Assembly (NCBI RefSeq): GCF_024436375.1
Contig: NZ_JAFMZM010000003.1
Location: 791,386 to 855,385 of the forward strand
DNA: 64,000 nucleotides
Origin: Nocardioides astragali
Lineage (GTDB): Bacteria; Actinomycetota; Actinomycetes; Propionibacteriales; Nocardioidaceae
Reading direction: 5' to 3'
Position numbers and translations under genes: made by a program
The notes under the pieces: model-generated
Seen by the model: only the letters and a program-made list of their open reading frames with translations
What the model was told of the DNA's origin: nothing
Database searches by the model: none
Part shown: one piece after another, positions 8,333 to 16,905 of the stretch
Layout: each line of letters opens with the position of its first letter
Numbering within the stretch: position 1 is the first letter of the stretch

Positions 8333-9678
8333 TGCGGCAGCCTCTCGATCAGCAGCTGGTACCACCGGGCGCCGTCGAGGAGGTCGGCGATGCCGATGTG
8401 CTCGTCGTAGGAGTGGATGGCCTGGCGCTGGGCCTTGCTCATCCGGAACGGCGCGAAGCGGTAGACGTGCTCGCTGATCGCGGTGAAGTGGCGGGAGTCG
8501 GTCGCGGCCATCATCACGTACGGCGTCGCGACCGCGTCGGGGAAGACGTCTTCGATGCAGTCCTCGAGCAGCTCGAAGGCCTCGCCCATCGGCGAGACCG
8601 GCGAGGGCTCGCCGGCCGCGAGCACGTCGATGCGGATCGAGTCGTCGGCGACCGCCTTGCGGATGTGCTCGACCGCGTCCGCGACGGTGTCGCCCACCAT
8701 GACCCGGATGTTGAGCCCGGCCTTGGCGGTCGACGCGATCACGTTGAGGGCGGGTGATCCGCTGAGGGTGGTGGCCGCGACCGTCGTACGCGTCATGGCT
8801 GCGGCCTCGGGCCCGGCTGTGAGCAGCGCGCGGGTGACCACCGGCGCCAGCCGGTCCGCGCGGCCGAGCAGCGGTCGCAGGGGCAGCGGGACGTGGGGGG
8901 CCAGGCGGCGCATCAGCTCCAGCGTGGGAGCGGGCGCGGACGCTGGGAAGGGCGACTTCTCGATCCGCAGGATCGCCCGGGCGATGCGGACGGTGGGTCC
9001 GTTTCGCGCCGGGGTCGAGGCGTGGCCGCCGCGGCCCTCGGCGACCAGCTCGAGCGAGGTCGTGCCCTTCTCGGTCACGCCGATGACGCCCAGCGGCGCC
9101 TTCACGCCGGGGAACGCGCCCCCGGCGATCGCGCCGCCCTCGTCGAGCACCAGCCACGGCGTGATCCCACGGTCGCGGAGGATGCCGACCGCCTGGATGG
9201 CCGCCGCGCCGCCCACCTCCTCGTCGCAGCCGAAGGACAGCCACACGTCCTGCGCCGGGGTGTGCCCGGCCTCGAGCAGCGACTCGACGGCCTCGCAGAT
9301 CGCGGCGACGCAGCCCTTGTCGTCGAGGGTGCCGCGGCCCCAGATGGCCGGGCCGACGGGTGAGTCGTGGACCTCGCCGCCGAAGGGCTCGTGCTGCCAC
9401 GGCGCCTCGGCGTCGACGGGTACGACGTCGAGGTGGGCCATCAGCACGACCGGCCGCTCGGCACTCGTGCCGGCCCAGTGGAAGAGCAGCCCGTGGGCGC
9501 CGACGCGGGTCAGGTCGAGTCGCTCGTGGAGCAGCGGGAACCACCGCGCCAGCTCGGCGAGGAGTCGGTCGAAGGCGTCGGTGTCGACGCGCGACGCGTC
9601 GCGGTCGGAGACGGTGGGGATGCGGACGAGGGCCTGCAGGGCACCCACCACACGCCCGTCGACAGGCGGAGCAGTCAT
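8329..9678 (-). CDS. M20-family metallopeptidase (carboxypeptidase S-like)
   Basis: A 449-residue di-zinc peptidase. Metal ligands are visible: H82 and D84 in MAHLDVVPVD, the bridging Asp near 119 in GRGTLDDKG, the catalytic/ligand pair E153-E154 in CDEEVGG, and a C-terminal His. The long insertion between catalytic halves matches the carboxypeptidase S / Gly-Xaa carboxypeptidase branch. The ATG at 9678 is chosen because it starts the conserved region; earlier in-frame starts add unlike sequence. It forms a two-gene operon with the MFS transporter. Confidence 0.88.
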   Translation of the reverse strand: MTAPPVDGRVVGALQALVRIPTVSDRDASRVDTDAFDRLLAELARWFPLLHERLDLTRVGAHGLLFHWAGTSAERPVVLMAHLDVVPVDAEAPWQHEPFGGEVHDSPVGPAIWGRGTLDDKGCVAAICEAVESLLEAGHTPAQDVWLSFGCDEEVGGAAAIQAVGILRDRGITPWLVLDEGGAIAGGAFPGVKAPLGVIGVTEKGTTSLELVAEGRGGHASTPARNGPTVRIARAILRIEKSPFPASAPAPTLELMRRLAPHVPLPLRPLLGRADRLAPVVTRALLTAGPEAAAMTRTTVAATTLSGSPALNVIASTAKAGLNIRVMVGDTVADAVEHIRKAVADDSIRIDVLAAGEPSPVSPMGEAFELLEDCIEDVFPDAVATPYVMMAATDSRHFTAISEHVYRFAPFRMSKAQRQAIHSYDEHIGIADLLDGARWYQLLIERLPH

Positions 9679-9869
9679 GGGGTGACCGTAGGGCATGGCT
9701 CCCGATCCCATGGCCTGCTGCGACGGCCGGGGATCGAGAGACATGCCCTGCGCCGCGAGGTCAGATGAGGGCGCTCTCATGAGTGACTCATGCGGGTGTC
9801 ATGAGCGGACCGGAGAGTCCTCCTCGTCAGCCGGGACAGACCCGGGTACCGAAACCGAAGGAGGCCGTC

Positions 9870-10004
9870 ATGGCCCGCTCCGGAATCCTCACCGCCCTCG
9901 CGCCGGCCGTCCAGGCCCGTCGGGGCGACTCCTCCAGCGACGACGGGCGCCGCCGCCGGCGTCGGCGTCGTCGCCGCAACCGCAGCCGCTCGCGCTCGAG
10001 CTGA
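9870..10004 (+). CDS. 44-residue polyarginine peptide, possible leader peptide
   Basis: The peptide begins MARSGILTALAPAVQARRGD and ends in ten consecutive Arg codons followed by NRSRSRSS. A strong site, AAGGAGG, lies about 6 bases before the ATG at 9870, so translation is likely. A 16-bp hairpin starts 16 bases after its stop and the ABC exporter gene begins 35 bases beyond that. The order of peptide, hairpin and exporter is that of a translated attenuator. A structural role (nucleic-acid-binding or ribosomal-type basic peptide) is the alternative. I do not recognise a family. Confidence 0.55.
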   Translation: MARSGILTALAPAVQARRGDSSSDDGRRRRRRRRRRNRSRSRSS

Positions 10005-10020
10005 GCCTGCGCGCTCCCAC

Positions 10021-10058
10021 GACGGGTGGGCGGTCCGGTCCCGGGCCGCCCACCCGTC
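10021..10058 (+). terminator. Strong hairpin between leader peptide and ABC exporter
   Basis: GACGGGTGGGCGG (10021-10033) pairs perfectly with CCGCCCACCCGTC (10046-10058). The inner T34/G45, C35/G44 and C36/G43 pairs extend the stem to 16 bp with a 6-base loop. No T-tract follows. It could be an intrinsic terminator of the GC-rich type or the attenuator of the downstream operon. Confidence 0.6.
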
Positions 10059-10093
10059 CCGCTCGTCCACCCCGCACCACTGAGGAGGCCAGG

Positions 10094-11848
10094 TTGTCCA
10101 CCGCTGTCGGCCGAAGGCTCGCTGCCGCCCTGCGTGCCGCGCCCGAGCAGTCGGCGCTGGTCGACGTCGCCGCGTCGCTGCGGCTCACCGAGGTCGCGCG
10201 CCGCTTCTGGCCGCTGCTGCGGCCGCTGCGCTGGTGGCTGGCTCTGGGCGTGCTGCTCCTCGCGGCGGCACCCGCGATCTCGGTCGCCGAGGCGCTGCTC
10301 TACCAGCGCCTCGTCGACGACGTCCTCGTGCCGGCGGCGTTCGAGCCGCTGCTGGCCCTGGCGATGCTCTACATCGGTCTCAACCTGCTGAGTGGGCTTG
10401 TCTCCGGCGCCGACGACTACCTCGCGACGTACGTCTCGCAGCGCTTCCTCGTCGACCTGCGCCGTGACGTCTTCTCCCACGTGCTCTCCCTGCCGGCCGC
10501 GACCCACGACCGGCGTCGCCTCGGCGACACCCTCACCCGGCTCACCTCCGACGTCGCCGCGGTCGAGAGGTTCATGGTCAGCCACGTGAGCGACGGCCTG
10601 GGCGCCCTCGTCCGGCTGGTCGTCCTGGTGGCTGCACTGCTGTGGATGCAGTGGCAGCTGGCGCTGGCGTCTCTCGTCGTGGGCCCCCTCTTCTGGTGGA
10701 TCTCGACCCGCTTCGCCCGGCTCACCCGCGACGTCTCGCGCGAGCGGCGACGCCGGGGAGGCTCGCTGGGCAGCGTGACCGAGGAGGCTCTGGCCAACGC
10801 CTCGCTGGTGCAGTCCTACGGTCGCGAGGACCGGGCGGTGTCGTCGTACGACGGTCACAACCGCGCCATCGCGGGCGCCGAGCTGGCCGCCAGCCGCATC
10901 CGCGCCGTCTTCCTCCCGCTCGTCGACCTGGCCGAGCTCGTCGGCGTGCTGCTCGTCGTCACCCTCGGCGTGTGGGCACTGGCGACGGACAAGCTCACGC
11001 TGGGCGGGCTGCTCGCGTTCTTGGCCCTGCTCCTGCAGTGCTTCGGACCCGTCCGGACGTTGGCCGACCTCGTCCCGGCGCTCTACTCCGCCAGTGCCGG
11101 TGTCGAGCGGGTGGTCGAGCTGCTCGACGAGCCCGCCGGCGGAGACCGTCCTGGTGCCACACCGCTGCCGCCCGGTCGGGGCACGGTGTCGGTGCGCGGG
11201 GTGTCGGTCACCTACCCGGGGGCACGCCAGGTCGCTCTTCCGGACCTGTCCCTGGACGTCGACGCCGGCGAGGTCGTGGCCCTCGTCGGACCCAGCGGCT
11301 CCGGCAAGACGACGGTGGGCCGCCTGCTCACCCGCCAGCTGGTCGCCGACACCGGCGTGGTGGCCGTCGACGGGCACGACGTGGCGGCGCACACCGCCGC
11401 GTCCGTCCGCGACGCGGTCACCGTCGTGCACCAGGAGCAGCTGATGATGGATGCCAGCGTCCACGACAACCTCGTGCTCGGGCGGCCGGACGCCACCCGC
11501 GCCGAGGTGCGCGCCGCTGCCCGGGCGGCAGACGCGCACGACTTCGTCGAGCGGCTCCCGAGCGGGTACGACACCCGCATCGGCCAGCGCGGCCGCAGCC
11601 TCTCCGGCGGACAGCGGCAGCGGCTGGCCATCGCCCGCGCGCTGCTGCGCCCGGGGCGGGTGCTGGTGCTCGACGAGCCCACCACGGGGCTCGACGCGGC
11701 TGCGGCGCGGCGCCTGATGGCCTCGCTGACCGGTGGCGAGCAAGACCGCACGATCATCGTCCTCACCCACGACCCGGTCGTGCTCGAGCACGTCGACCGA
11801 GTCGTCTCGCTCGACCCGGACCGCACCCGCGAGCAGGTGACGACGTGA
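10094..11848 (+). CDS. ABC exporter, fused membrane and ATPase domains
   Basis: A 584-residue half-transporter with six predicted membrane helices in residues about 45-330. The ATPase follows, with Walker A GPSGSGKTT near residue 398, signature LSGGQRQR near 501 and Walker B VLVLDEP near 523. It acts as a homodimer or heterodimer exporting lipids, drugs or peptides; the substrate is not evident. The start is a TTG at 10094 with GAGGAGG 6 bases upstream. Its stop overlaps the kinase start (GTGA), so exporter and kinase are made together. Confidence 0.9.
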   Translation: MSTAVGRRLAAALRAAPEQSALVDVAASLRLTEVARRFWPLLRPLRWWLALGVLLLAAAPAISVAEALLYQRLVDDVLVPAAFEPLLALAMLYIGLNLLSGLVSGADDYLATYVSQRFLVDLRRDVFSHVLSLPAATHDRRRLGDTLTRLTSDVAAVERFMVSHVSDGLGALVRLVVLVAALLWMQWQLALASLVVGPLFWWISTRFARLTRDVSRERRRRGGSLGSVTEEALANASLVQSYGREDRAVSSYDGHNRAIAGAELAASRIRAVFLPLVDLAELVGVLLVVTLGVWALATDKLTLGGLLAFLALLLQCFGPVRTLADLVPALYSASAGVERVVELLDEPAGGDRPGATPLPPGRGTVSVRGVSVTYPGARQVALPDLSLDVDAGEVVALVGPSGSGKTTVGRLLTRQLVADTGVVAVDGHDVAAHTAASVRDAVTVVHQEQLMMDASVHDNLVLGRPDATRAEVRAAARAADAHDFVERLPSGYDTRIGQRGRSLSGGQRQRLAIARALLRPGRVLVLDEPTTGLDAAAARRLMASLTGGEQDRTIIVLTHDPVVLEHVDRVVSLDPDRTREQVTT

Positions 11849-12699
11849 GCCGGCAGCGGAGGCCGACGGGCGACCTGCCACCCGGCTACCGGCCGATCGC
11901 CCTGCTCGCCGACGGTCGTCGGCTGGAGACGTGGGACGCCTGGGACGAGACCCGAGGCACTCGTTGCGTCGTCAAGCTGCTCCGCGCGGACCGTCGTGAC
12001 GACCCGCGGGTGCGGCAGGCGGTGCTGCTCGAGGGGCACCTCGCCACGACGCTCGCGCACCCCCACCTCGTGCGGGGCTACGACGTCCTCGACGAGCCGC
12101 CGACGGTGGTGCTCGAGACCCTGCGCGGCGCCACGCTCGCCGCGCTGGTGGACGAGGAGCCCCTGGGCCTGGCCGATGTGGCGGAGCTCGGCTGCCAGCT
12201 CGCGTCGGTCCTCGGCTACCTCCACCGCCACGACTGGCTGCACCTCGACCTGAAGCCGGACAACGTGGTCGTCGACCACGGCCTGGCGGTCCTCATCGAC
12301 CTCAGCCTGGCCGGCCGGCCCGGGTCGGGTCGCCCGGGGGCGGGCACGCGCGGCTACCTGGCCCCGGAGCAGGCGCGCGGCCGCGGGCTGTCACCTGCCA
12401 CCGACGTGTGGGGCCTGGGCATGACCCTCGTCGAGGCGCTCACCCGCACCGCGCCCTTCGGCGACGAGGCGACGTGGGACTCCCGCCGCCGCTGGCCGCT
12501 GGTGCACCGCCCAGCACCGGGCGCCCCCGCGGGCCTCGACGAGCTGCCGGAGTCCGTACGCGACGTGCTGGGCGCCTGCCTCAGCCTCGACCCCGCGGCA
12601 CGTCCGATGCTGGGGCAGGTGCGGACCGCGCTCGAGCCGCTGCGCTCACCAGCGTCCGCGGTGCACGACGTTGTCGCGCCGCTCCCGCCGCGCCGGTGA
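11845..12699 (+). CDS. Serine/threonine protein kinase, atypical catalytic motifs
   Basis: A 284-residue soluble kinase domain with no membrane segment. Visible elements are the ATP-site Lys (CVVKLLRA, near residue 44), the catalytic loop HLDLKPDN (near 133) with the catalytic Asp, and LAPEQARGRG (near 172). Two consensus points differ: the HRD Arg is Leu, and the DFG triplet reads DLS. HLDLKPEN-like loops are known in active bacterial kinases, so activity is plausible. The GTG start overlaps the exporter stop. The 3' end overlaps the converging nitroreductase gene by 54 bases. Confidence 0.85.
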   Translation: MSRQRRPTGDLPPGYRPIALLADGRRLETWDAWDETRGTRCVVKLLRADRRDDPRVRQAVLLEGHLATTLAHPHLVRGYDVLDEPPTVVLETLRGATLAALVDEEPLGLADVAELGCQLASVLGYLHRHDWLHLDLKPDNVVVDHGLAVLIDLSLAGRPGSGRPGAGTRGYLAPEQARGRGLSPATDVWGLGMTLVEALTRTAPFGDEATWDSRRRWPLVHRPAPGAPAGLDELPESVRDVLGACLSLDPAARPMLGQVRTALEPLRSPASAVHDVVAPLPPRR

Positions 12700-13242
12700 A
12701 CCGGCCGCGCCCGCGTCGGCGACCCGGTGGCCGACGGTGATCGCGCCGATCGGGGTGTGGTCCGCGGGGACGTCGAACGCGGCCCGGAAGCCGTCGACGT
12801 GCTCGGCCGGGATGCCGAAGAAGCAGGCACCCAGGCCCTCGTCGACAGCCGTCTGGAGGACGAGCAGTGCGGCCATCCCGGTGTCGACGTACCAGTAGGG
12901 CACCGGCCACCGGGTCTCGTCACGGTCGGTCCAGCCCTTGTCCGGCTCGGCGTAGCGGTCGAGGTAGGCGGCCTTGCAGGCCAGCGGCACGATCACGACC
13001 GGTGCGGTGCGCATCCCGTCGAGCCAGGCGTTGTGGGTGTCGGGGTCCGCCCCGGTCGACTCCCAGAACCGCGCGACGTCCGCGGGAGTGTCGAGCACCA
13101 GGAACGCCCATCCCTGGCTGAACCCGGCGTTGGGTGCACGCTGCGCATGCTCGAGCATCCGGTCGACGACGGCCGGGTCCACAGGGTCGGGGCCGTAGCG
13201 GCGCACCATCCGGCGACGGCGTACGACGTCACGGAACTCCAT
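12646..13242 (-). CDS. Nitroreductase-family flavoprotein
   Basis: A 198-residue FMN enzyme of the nitroreductase superfamily. FMN-binding features include the N-terminal RRRRMVRRYGPDPV, APNAGFSQGWAFLV and the C-terminal GACFFGIPAEHV with GHRVAD. The physiological substrate cannot be read from sequence. Its start overlaps the 3' end of the SRPBCC gene by 14 bases, giving an operon of membrane protein, SRPBCC protein and nitroreductase on the minus strand. Confidence 0.88.
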   Translation of the reverse strand: MEFRDVVRRRRMVRRYGPDPVDPAVVDRMLEHAQRAPNAGFSQGWAFLVLDTPADVARFWESTGADPDTHNAWLDGMRTAPVVIVPLACKAAYLDRYAEPDKGWTDRDETRWPVPYWYVDTGMAALLVLQTAVDEGLGACFFGIPAEHVDGFRAAFDVPADHTPIGAITVGHRVADAGAAGSPARRERRDNVVHRGRW

Positions 13243-13777
13243 GCGCCCACTCTGACAGGCCTGGGCCGGCGCTCCTCTCGCTCAGAGTGGCGAACGTGAG
13301 CAGCTGCTTGCGCATCATCACCAGGTCACCCCAGGCCAGCAGGTAGGCCCGGAGGCGCCCGGCACCGCTGCGCGACGTCAGGAACACGTCGCAGCGAAGC
13401 GTCGTGCCCGCGACCTGTGGGACCGTCTGATAGGTGCACACGAGTGGTCCGAACGCGCGGAGGGCACCCGGGTCGGTCAGTGTCAGCTCGAGCAGGCGGT
13501 CCGGGACGAGCGCGGTGACCGTGAAGATGCCCATCATCGACGTCCCCTGCTCGACCGTGAGGCCCTCGATGAGCCGTCGCGGGCTCCGGCGTCCCCAGTT
13601 GTCGAGGAGGTCGTAGGAGTACGGCGCCACCTGCAGCTGGACGAGCCAGCGGAACACGGCGTCCGGCGGCGCCGCGACGGACACCGAGCGGACGAGGTGC
13701 GGTCCGTCGTACGTCGCCGGGGCGGGAGGCGCGAGGGACGCGCCGGTGTCGCCCCACGTCCACGGCAGCCCGCGCAT
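13229..13777 (-). CDS. SRPBCC-family protein
   Basis: A 182-residue protein with a START/SRPBCC-like pattern: LVRSVSVAAPPDAVFRWLVQ near the N-terminus and a C-terminal helix (LLAWGDLVMMRKQLLTFATL). Such folds bind hydrophobic ligands; no specific activity can be assigned. The ATG at 13777 shares its A with the TGA of the upstream membrane protein (TGATG), a tight translational coupling. A GTG one codon earlier is possible. Confidence 0.75.
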   Translation of the reverse strand: MRGLPWTWGDTGASLAPPAPATYDGPHLVRSVSVAAPPDAVFRWLVQLQVAPYSYDLLDNWGRRSPRRLIEGLTVEQGTSMMGIFTVTALVPDRLLELTLTDPGALRAFGPLVCTYQTVPQVAGTTLRCDVFLTSRSGAGRLRAYLLAWGDLVMMRKQLLTFATLSERSAGPGLSEWAHGVP

Positions 13778-14823
13778 CACCGCTCACCCGCGCGGCGTGC
13801 GGCGTAGGCCAGCCCGGCGACGACCAGGGCGATGCCCCACAACGGCCAGAACAGCTCCGGCGCCCAGGCCGCCCAGTCGGCCACCGCGCCGGGCGTCTCG
13901 TCGATCTCACCGACCAGGGCCAACCGCCAGAACGCCAGACCCGCGGAGAACACCACCGACCCGACGAAGACACTGGGCACGACGGCCATGGCCACGGGAA
14001 CCGCACGTCCGCCGAGGACGGGCAGCCACGACCAGAAGACCTCGCCCCACCGTCGCACCAGCCCGATGGTGAGGACGCAGCCGGCGAGCGCGGCGAGTGC
14101 CAGCCCCAAACCGGCGTACTTGCCGTCGCCGAGCTCGACCAGGAACTCGTCGCGCACGCCGAACGGGATGCCGAGGGCCCACGCGAGCCGGGTGAGGGCG
14201 TAGAAGGCTGGTACGGCGACCGCGACGACCACCGCCGCCCGGCACGCGCGTGCGGCCGACTGCGGCGACCAACCCGACCCGCGGGCACTGGAGGCCCGGA
14301 TGGCGGTCGCTCCGGTGAGGACGAGCGCGAGGCCCCCGACGGAGTGGCCCACTGCGGCCAGGGCGGGCACCAGCACCGCCCCGTCGACCTCGGACGCCGG
14401 ACCGATCCCGACGAGACCGAGGAGGAGCATCGGGCCGTAGCCCAGGAATGTGAGGGCCCGGACGTCGGCGAGGAGCAGGGCCACGACCAGCCCGCTCGCC
14501 ACCAGCAAGGCGCCGGCCACGCGTGCCGATCGGGGGCGCAGCACCAGCCCGGCGACCGCCAGGGCCCCGAGCGCGACGATGAGTGCCGAGACGTCCGCCG
14601 AGGAGGACGAGCCCAGCACCGAGGCGGGCGTCGGCACCCACGGAGCGCCGGTGTCACGGACCAGGTGCAGGACGGCCGTGCCGGTGCAGACGATGGCCCA
14701 GAGCCCGGCCAGCCACGGGGCGAGGGCGGCGGTTCGGTGACCAGTCGCGGGACTGGTGGTGGAACTAGTAGCGGGAGTGGTCGTGGGAGCGTTCGTGGTG
14801 CGCGAGGCGTCGAGAGCTGTCAT
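13777..14823 (-). CDS. Polytopic membrane protein of unknown function
   Basis: A 348-residue protein. A Thr/Ser/Ala-rich cytosolic N-terminus (about 30 residues) precedes roughly nine or ten hydrophobic helices such as LAPWLAGLWAIVCTGTAVLH and GALLVASGLVVALLLADVRA. No transport motif or enzyme signature is recognisable. GGAGG lies only 1-2 bases before the ATG at 14823, unusually close, so the true start could be slightly downstream. It heads the SRPBCC-nitroreductase operon. Confidence 0.75.
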   Translation of the reverse strand: MTALDASRTTNAPTTTPATSSTTSPATGHRTAALAPWLAGLWAIVCTGTAVLHLVRDTGAPWVPTPASVLGSSSSADVSALIVALGALAVAGLVLRPRSARVAGALLVASGLVVALLLADVRALTFLGYGPMLLLGLVGIGPASEVDGAVLVPALAAVGHSVGGLALVLTGATAIRASSARGSGWSPQSAARACRAAVVVAVAVPAFYALTRLAWALGIPFGVRDEFLVELGDGKYAGLGLALAALAGCVLTIGLVRRWGEVFWSWLPVLGGRAVPVAMAVVPSVFVGSVVFSAGLAFWRLALVGEIDETPGAVADWAAWAPELFWPLWGIALVVAGLAYAARRAGER

Positions 14824-14903
14824 GCCTCCACGCTGTCGCGGGGTGCGAGCGCGTACGTCGTCCTGCGGTCGCGCGCACCTCATCCTCGAGGATGAGGTGC
14901 GGC

Positions 14904-15617
14904 TCAGGAATCCCCCGGACGCACCAGTCCGGACTCGTAGGCGAGGACCACGGCCTGGACCCGGTCGCGGAGGCTGAGCTTGGCGAGCACATGGCCGACG
15001 TGCGTCTTCACCGTCGCCTCCGACAGGTGCATGCGTCGGGCGATCTCGGCGTTGGTGTCGCCGGTCGCGATCTCGCGCAACGTGTCGGCCTCGCGCGGCG
15101 TCAGCTTCTCCAGCACGCCCGCGGGTCCGGCGCCCTCCGCCGGGGACGCCGCCACGTGCTCGATCAGCCGCCGGGTGGTGGACGGCGCCACCACGCCGTG
15201 CCCGGCGTGCACGACCCGGATCGCCTCGACGATCTCTTCCGCACGGGCGTCCTTCAGGAGGAACCCGCTCGCGCCGGCGCGGATCGCGGGAAAGGCGTAC
15301 TCGTCGAGGTCGAAGGTGGTGAGCGCCACGATCCGGGTGTCCGGCAGCTCGGCGGTGATACGGGCGGTCGCCGCGATGCCGTCGAGACGGGGCATCCGCA
15401 GGTCCATCAGCACCACGTCGACCCGGCGCGAGCGCACGAGCTCGAGAGCCTCGATGCCGTCCGCCGCCTCGCCGACGAGCCGCAGGTCGGGCTGCGACTC
15501 GACCATCATGCGCAGTGCCGTGCGCATCAGCTCCTGGTCGTCGACGATGACGACCCTGATCTCTTCCCTGATCTCCTCCCTGATCTCCTCCCTGACCACA
15601 CCGTCGCTGCTCGTCAT
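14904..15617 (-). CDS. NarL/FixJ-type response regulator
   Basis: A 237-residue regulator. The receiver domain is at residues about 21-140, with acidic pocket VDD, phospho-acceptor Asp in VVLMDLRMP and the Lys in LLKDA. The C-terminal LuxR helix-turn-helix reads KLTPREADTLREIATGDTNA, then SEATVKTHVGHVLAKL. The ATG overlaps the histidine kinase stop (ATGA), so the pair is translated together. The N-terminus carries a three-unit REEI repeat before the receiver, absent from typical family members. The target is unknown; the membrane protein operon lies just downstream. Confidence 0.92.
   Translation of the reverse strand: MTSSDGVVREEIREEIREEIRVVIVDDQELMRTALRMMVESQPDLRLVGEAADGIEALELVRSRRVDVVLMDLRMPRLDGIAATARITAELPDTRIVALTTFDLDEYAFPAIRAGASGFLLKDARAEEIVEAIRVVHAGHGVVAPSTTRRLIEHVAASPAEGAGPAGVLEKLTPREADTLREIATGDTNAEIARRMHLSEATVKTHVGHVLAKLSLRDRVQAVVLAYESGLVRPGDS
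15556..15591 (-). repeat. Three tandem 12-bp units in the response regulator N-terminus
   Basis: Three units of CTGATCTCCTCC (the first with one change) lie end to end. On the minus strand they encode REEI three times, immediately before the receiver strand RVVIVDD. Confidence 0.85.
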
Positions 15618-16807
15618 GCCGGGATCCTCGCCTCCACCAGCCAGCCGCCCTCGACCCGCCCCGCGCGGAACGAGCCCCCGACCGCATCCAGGCGTTCCTG
15701 CATCCCGAGGAGTCCACGCCCTCGGGTCGGGTCGCCAGCCGGGGCCGTCGCGTCCTCGTTGCTGATCGCCACCCGCAGGGCTGCCGCCTCCCAGGTCAGC
15801 GCCACTGTGGCGGACGAGCCGCGAGGCGCGTGCTTGACCACGTTGGTGAGCGCCTCCTGGACGAGGCGGTAGGCAGCCGTCTCCCGCACCGGGAGGAGGT
15901 GCAGCGGCTCCCCGGCCACGGCCAGGTCGACCGGCAGGCCAGTCGTGCGCACCTGCTCGACGAGAGCCGGAAGATCTCCCAGCGTGGGCTGCGGCGCCCC
16001 CGGCGACGCACCGTCGCGCAGGACGCCCAGCAGGCCACGCATCTCGGCGAGGGCCTCGCGGCCGGAGGTCGCGATGGACTCCAGGATCTGCGGAGCACGC
16101 TCCGGCTGGTCGGCCACCACCATGCGACCGCCCTCCGCCTGGGCGACCATCACCGCCAGCGAGTGGGCCACGACGTCGTGCATCTCCCGGGCGATCCGGC
16201 GCCTCTCGTCAGCGGCACCCCGCTCGGCCAGCGCGCCGATCCAGGCGGTCCGGGTCGCGCGATAGCGACCCAGTGCCCAGGCCGCCGCGGTCCCGCCGAG
16301 CACGGCGGCGGTCAGGAACAGCCGCCACACCCACTGCGCCGAGACGGGCAGCACGAACGCCGTGTCCCACAGGCGTACGACGGCCAGGAAGCAGCCGGTC
16401 AGACCGACCCCGAGCGCGATGGTCGGCCACGGCGCGGCGGTGTGCGCGGCGACGGCGTACAGGAGGACGAAGAACACCAGCCCCGTGGGCAGGAGCACGG
16501 GGGAGTAAGGCCCGCCCGCCTCGAGCGCTGTCGGTCCGCCGAGGTCCGGGGCCGCGACGACGACGAGCATCGCGAGGCACCCCAGGCCGAAGGCCTCCCT
16601 GGGCCAGCGGTGGGCCAGCGCGACGAGCACGTGGAGGCCGACCAGGGCGACGATCAGCACGGTGGTCCAGGCAGGTCGGACGCCGCCGTCGCGGACGGAC
16701 GTGATCCCGACCGGGAGCAGCAGGAGAGCCAGTGCGCCCGCAAGACCACCCTGCAGTGCGCCGCCGAGCCAGCGAGGCCCTGGCGACGGGGGCGCGATCG
16801 TGGTCAT
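15614..16807 (-). CDS. Sensor histidine kinase (HisKA_3)
   Basis: A 397-residue membrane kinase. Five or six hydrophobic helices fill residues about 15-180 with no obvious extracellular sensor domain. The dimerisation/phospho-acceptor motif REMHDVVAHSLAVMV and a C-terminal HATPase with EALTNVVKHA and GRGLLGMQERL follow. It phosphorylates the coupled NarL-type regulator. ATG at 16807 is preferred; an in-frame TTG at 16816 is possible. It diverges from the amidohydrolase gene, leaving about 100 bases for both promoters. Confidence 0.92.
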   Translation of the reverse strand: MTTIAPPSPGPRWLGGALQGGLAGALALLLLPVGITSVRDGGVRPAWTTVLIVALVGLHVLVALAHRWPREAFGLGCLAMLVVVAAPDLGGPTALEAGGPYSPVLLPTGLVFFVLLYAVAAHTAAPWPTIALGVGLTGCFLAVVRLWDTAFVLPVSAQWVWRLFLTAAVLGGTAAAWALGRYRATRTAWIGALAERGAADERRRIAREMHDVVAHSLAVMVAQAEGGRMVVADQPERAPQILESIATSGREALAEMRGLLGVLRDGASPGAPQPTLGDLPALVEQVRTTGLPVDLAVAGEPLHLLPVRETAAYRLVQEALTNVVKHAPRGSSATVALTWEAAALRVAISNEDATAPAGDPTRGRGLLGMQERLDAVGGSFRAGRVEGGWLVEARIPA

Positions 16808-16905
16808 GACGGCCAACCTAACGCCGGGCCCCCGGGTCTCATATCCGAGACGACTTGCCGGGGCCGTGCGTTGACCGGGGTCGACGGTCCCGGTGGACTG
16901 GGGTC

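Noticed and set aside
9870..10004. Precursor peptide of a ribosomal natural product exported by the ABC protein
   Set aside because: There is no leader/core cleavage motif, no Cys/Ser/Thr-rich core and no modifying enzyme. The polyarginine tail fits an attenuator or basic peptide better.
12646..12699. Kinase/nitroreductase overlap as a sign of a misannotated end
   Set aside because: Both frames keep family-typical sequence close to their stops. Convergent overlaps of this size also occur elsewhere in the window (6857-6900).
15540..15600. CRISPR-like short repeats
   Set aside because: The 12-bp units are contiguous with no spacers and lie within a coding region.
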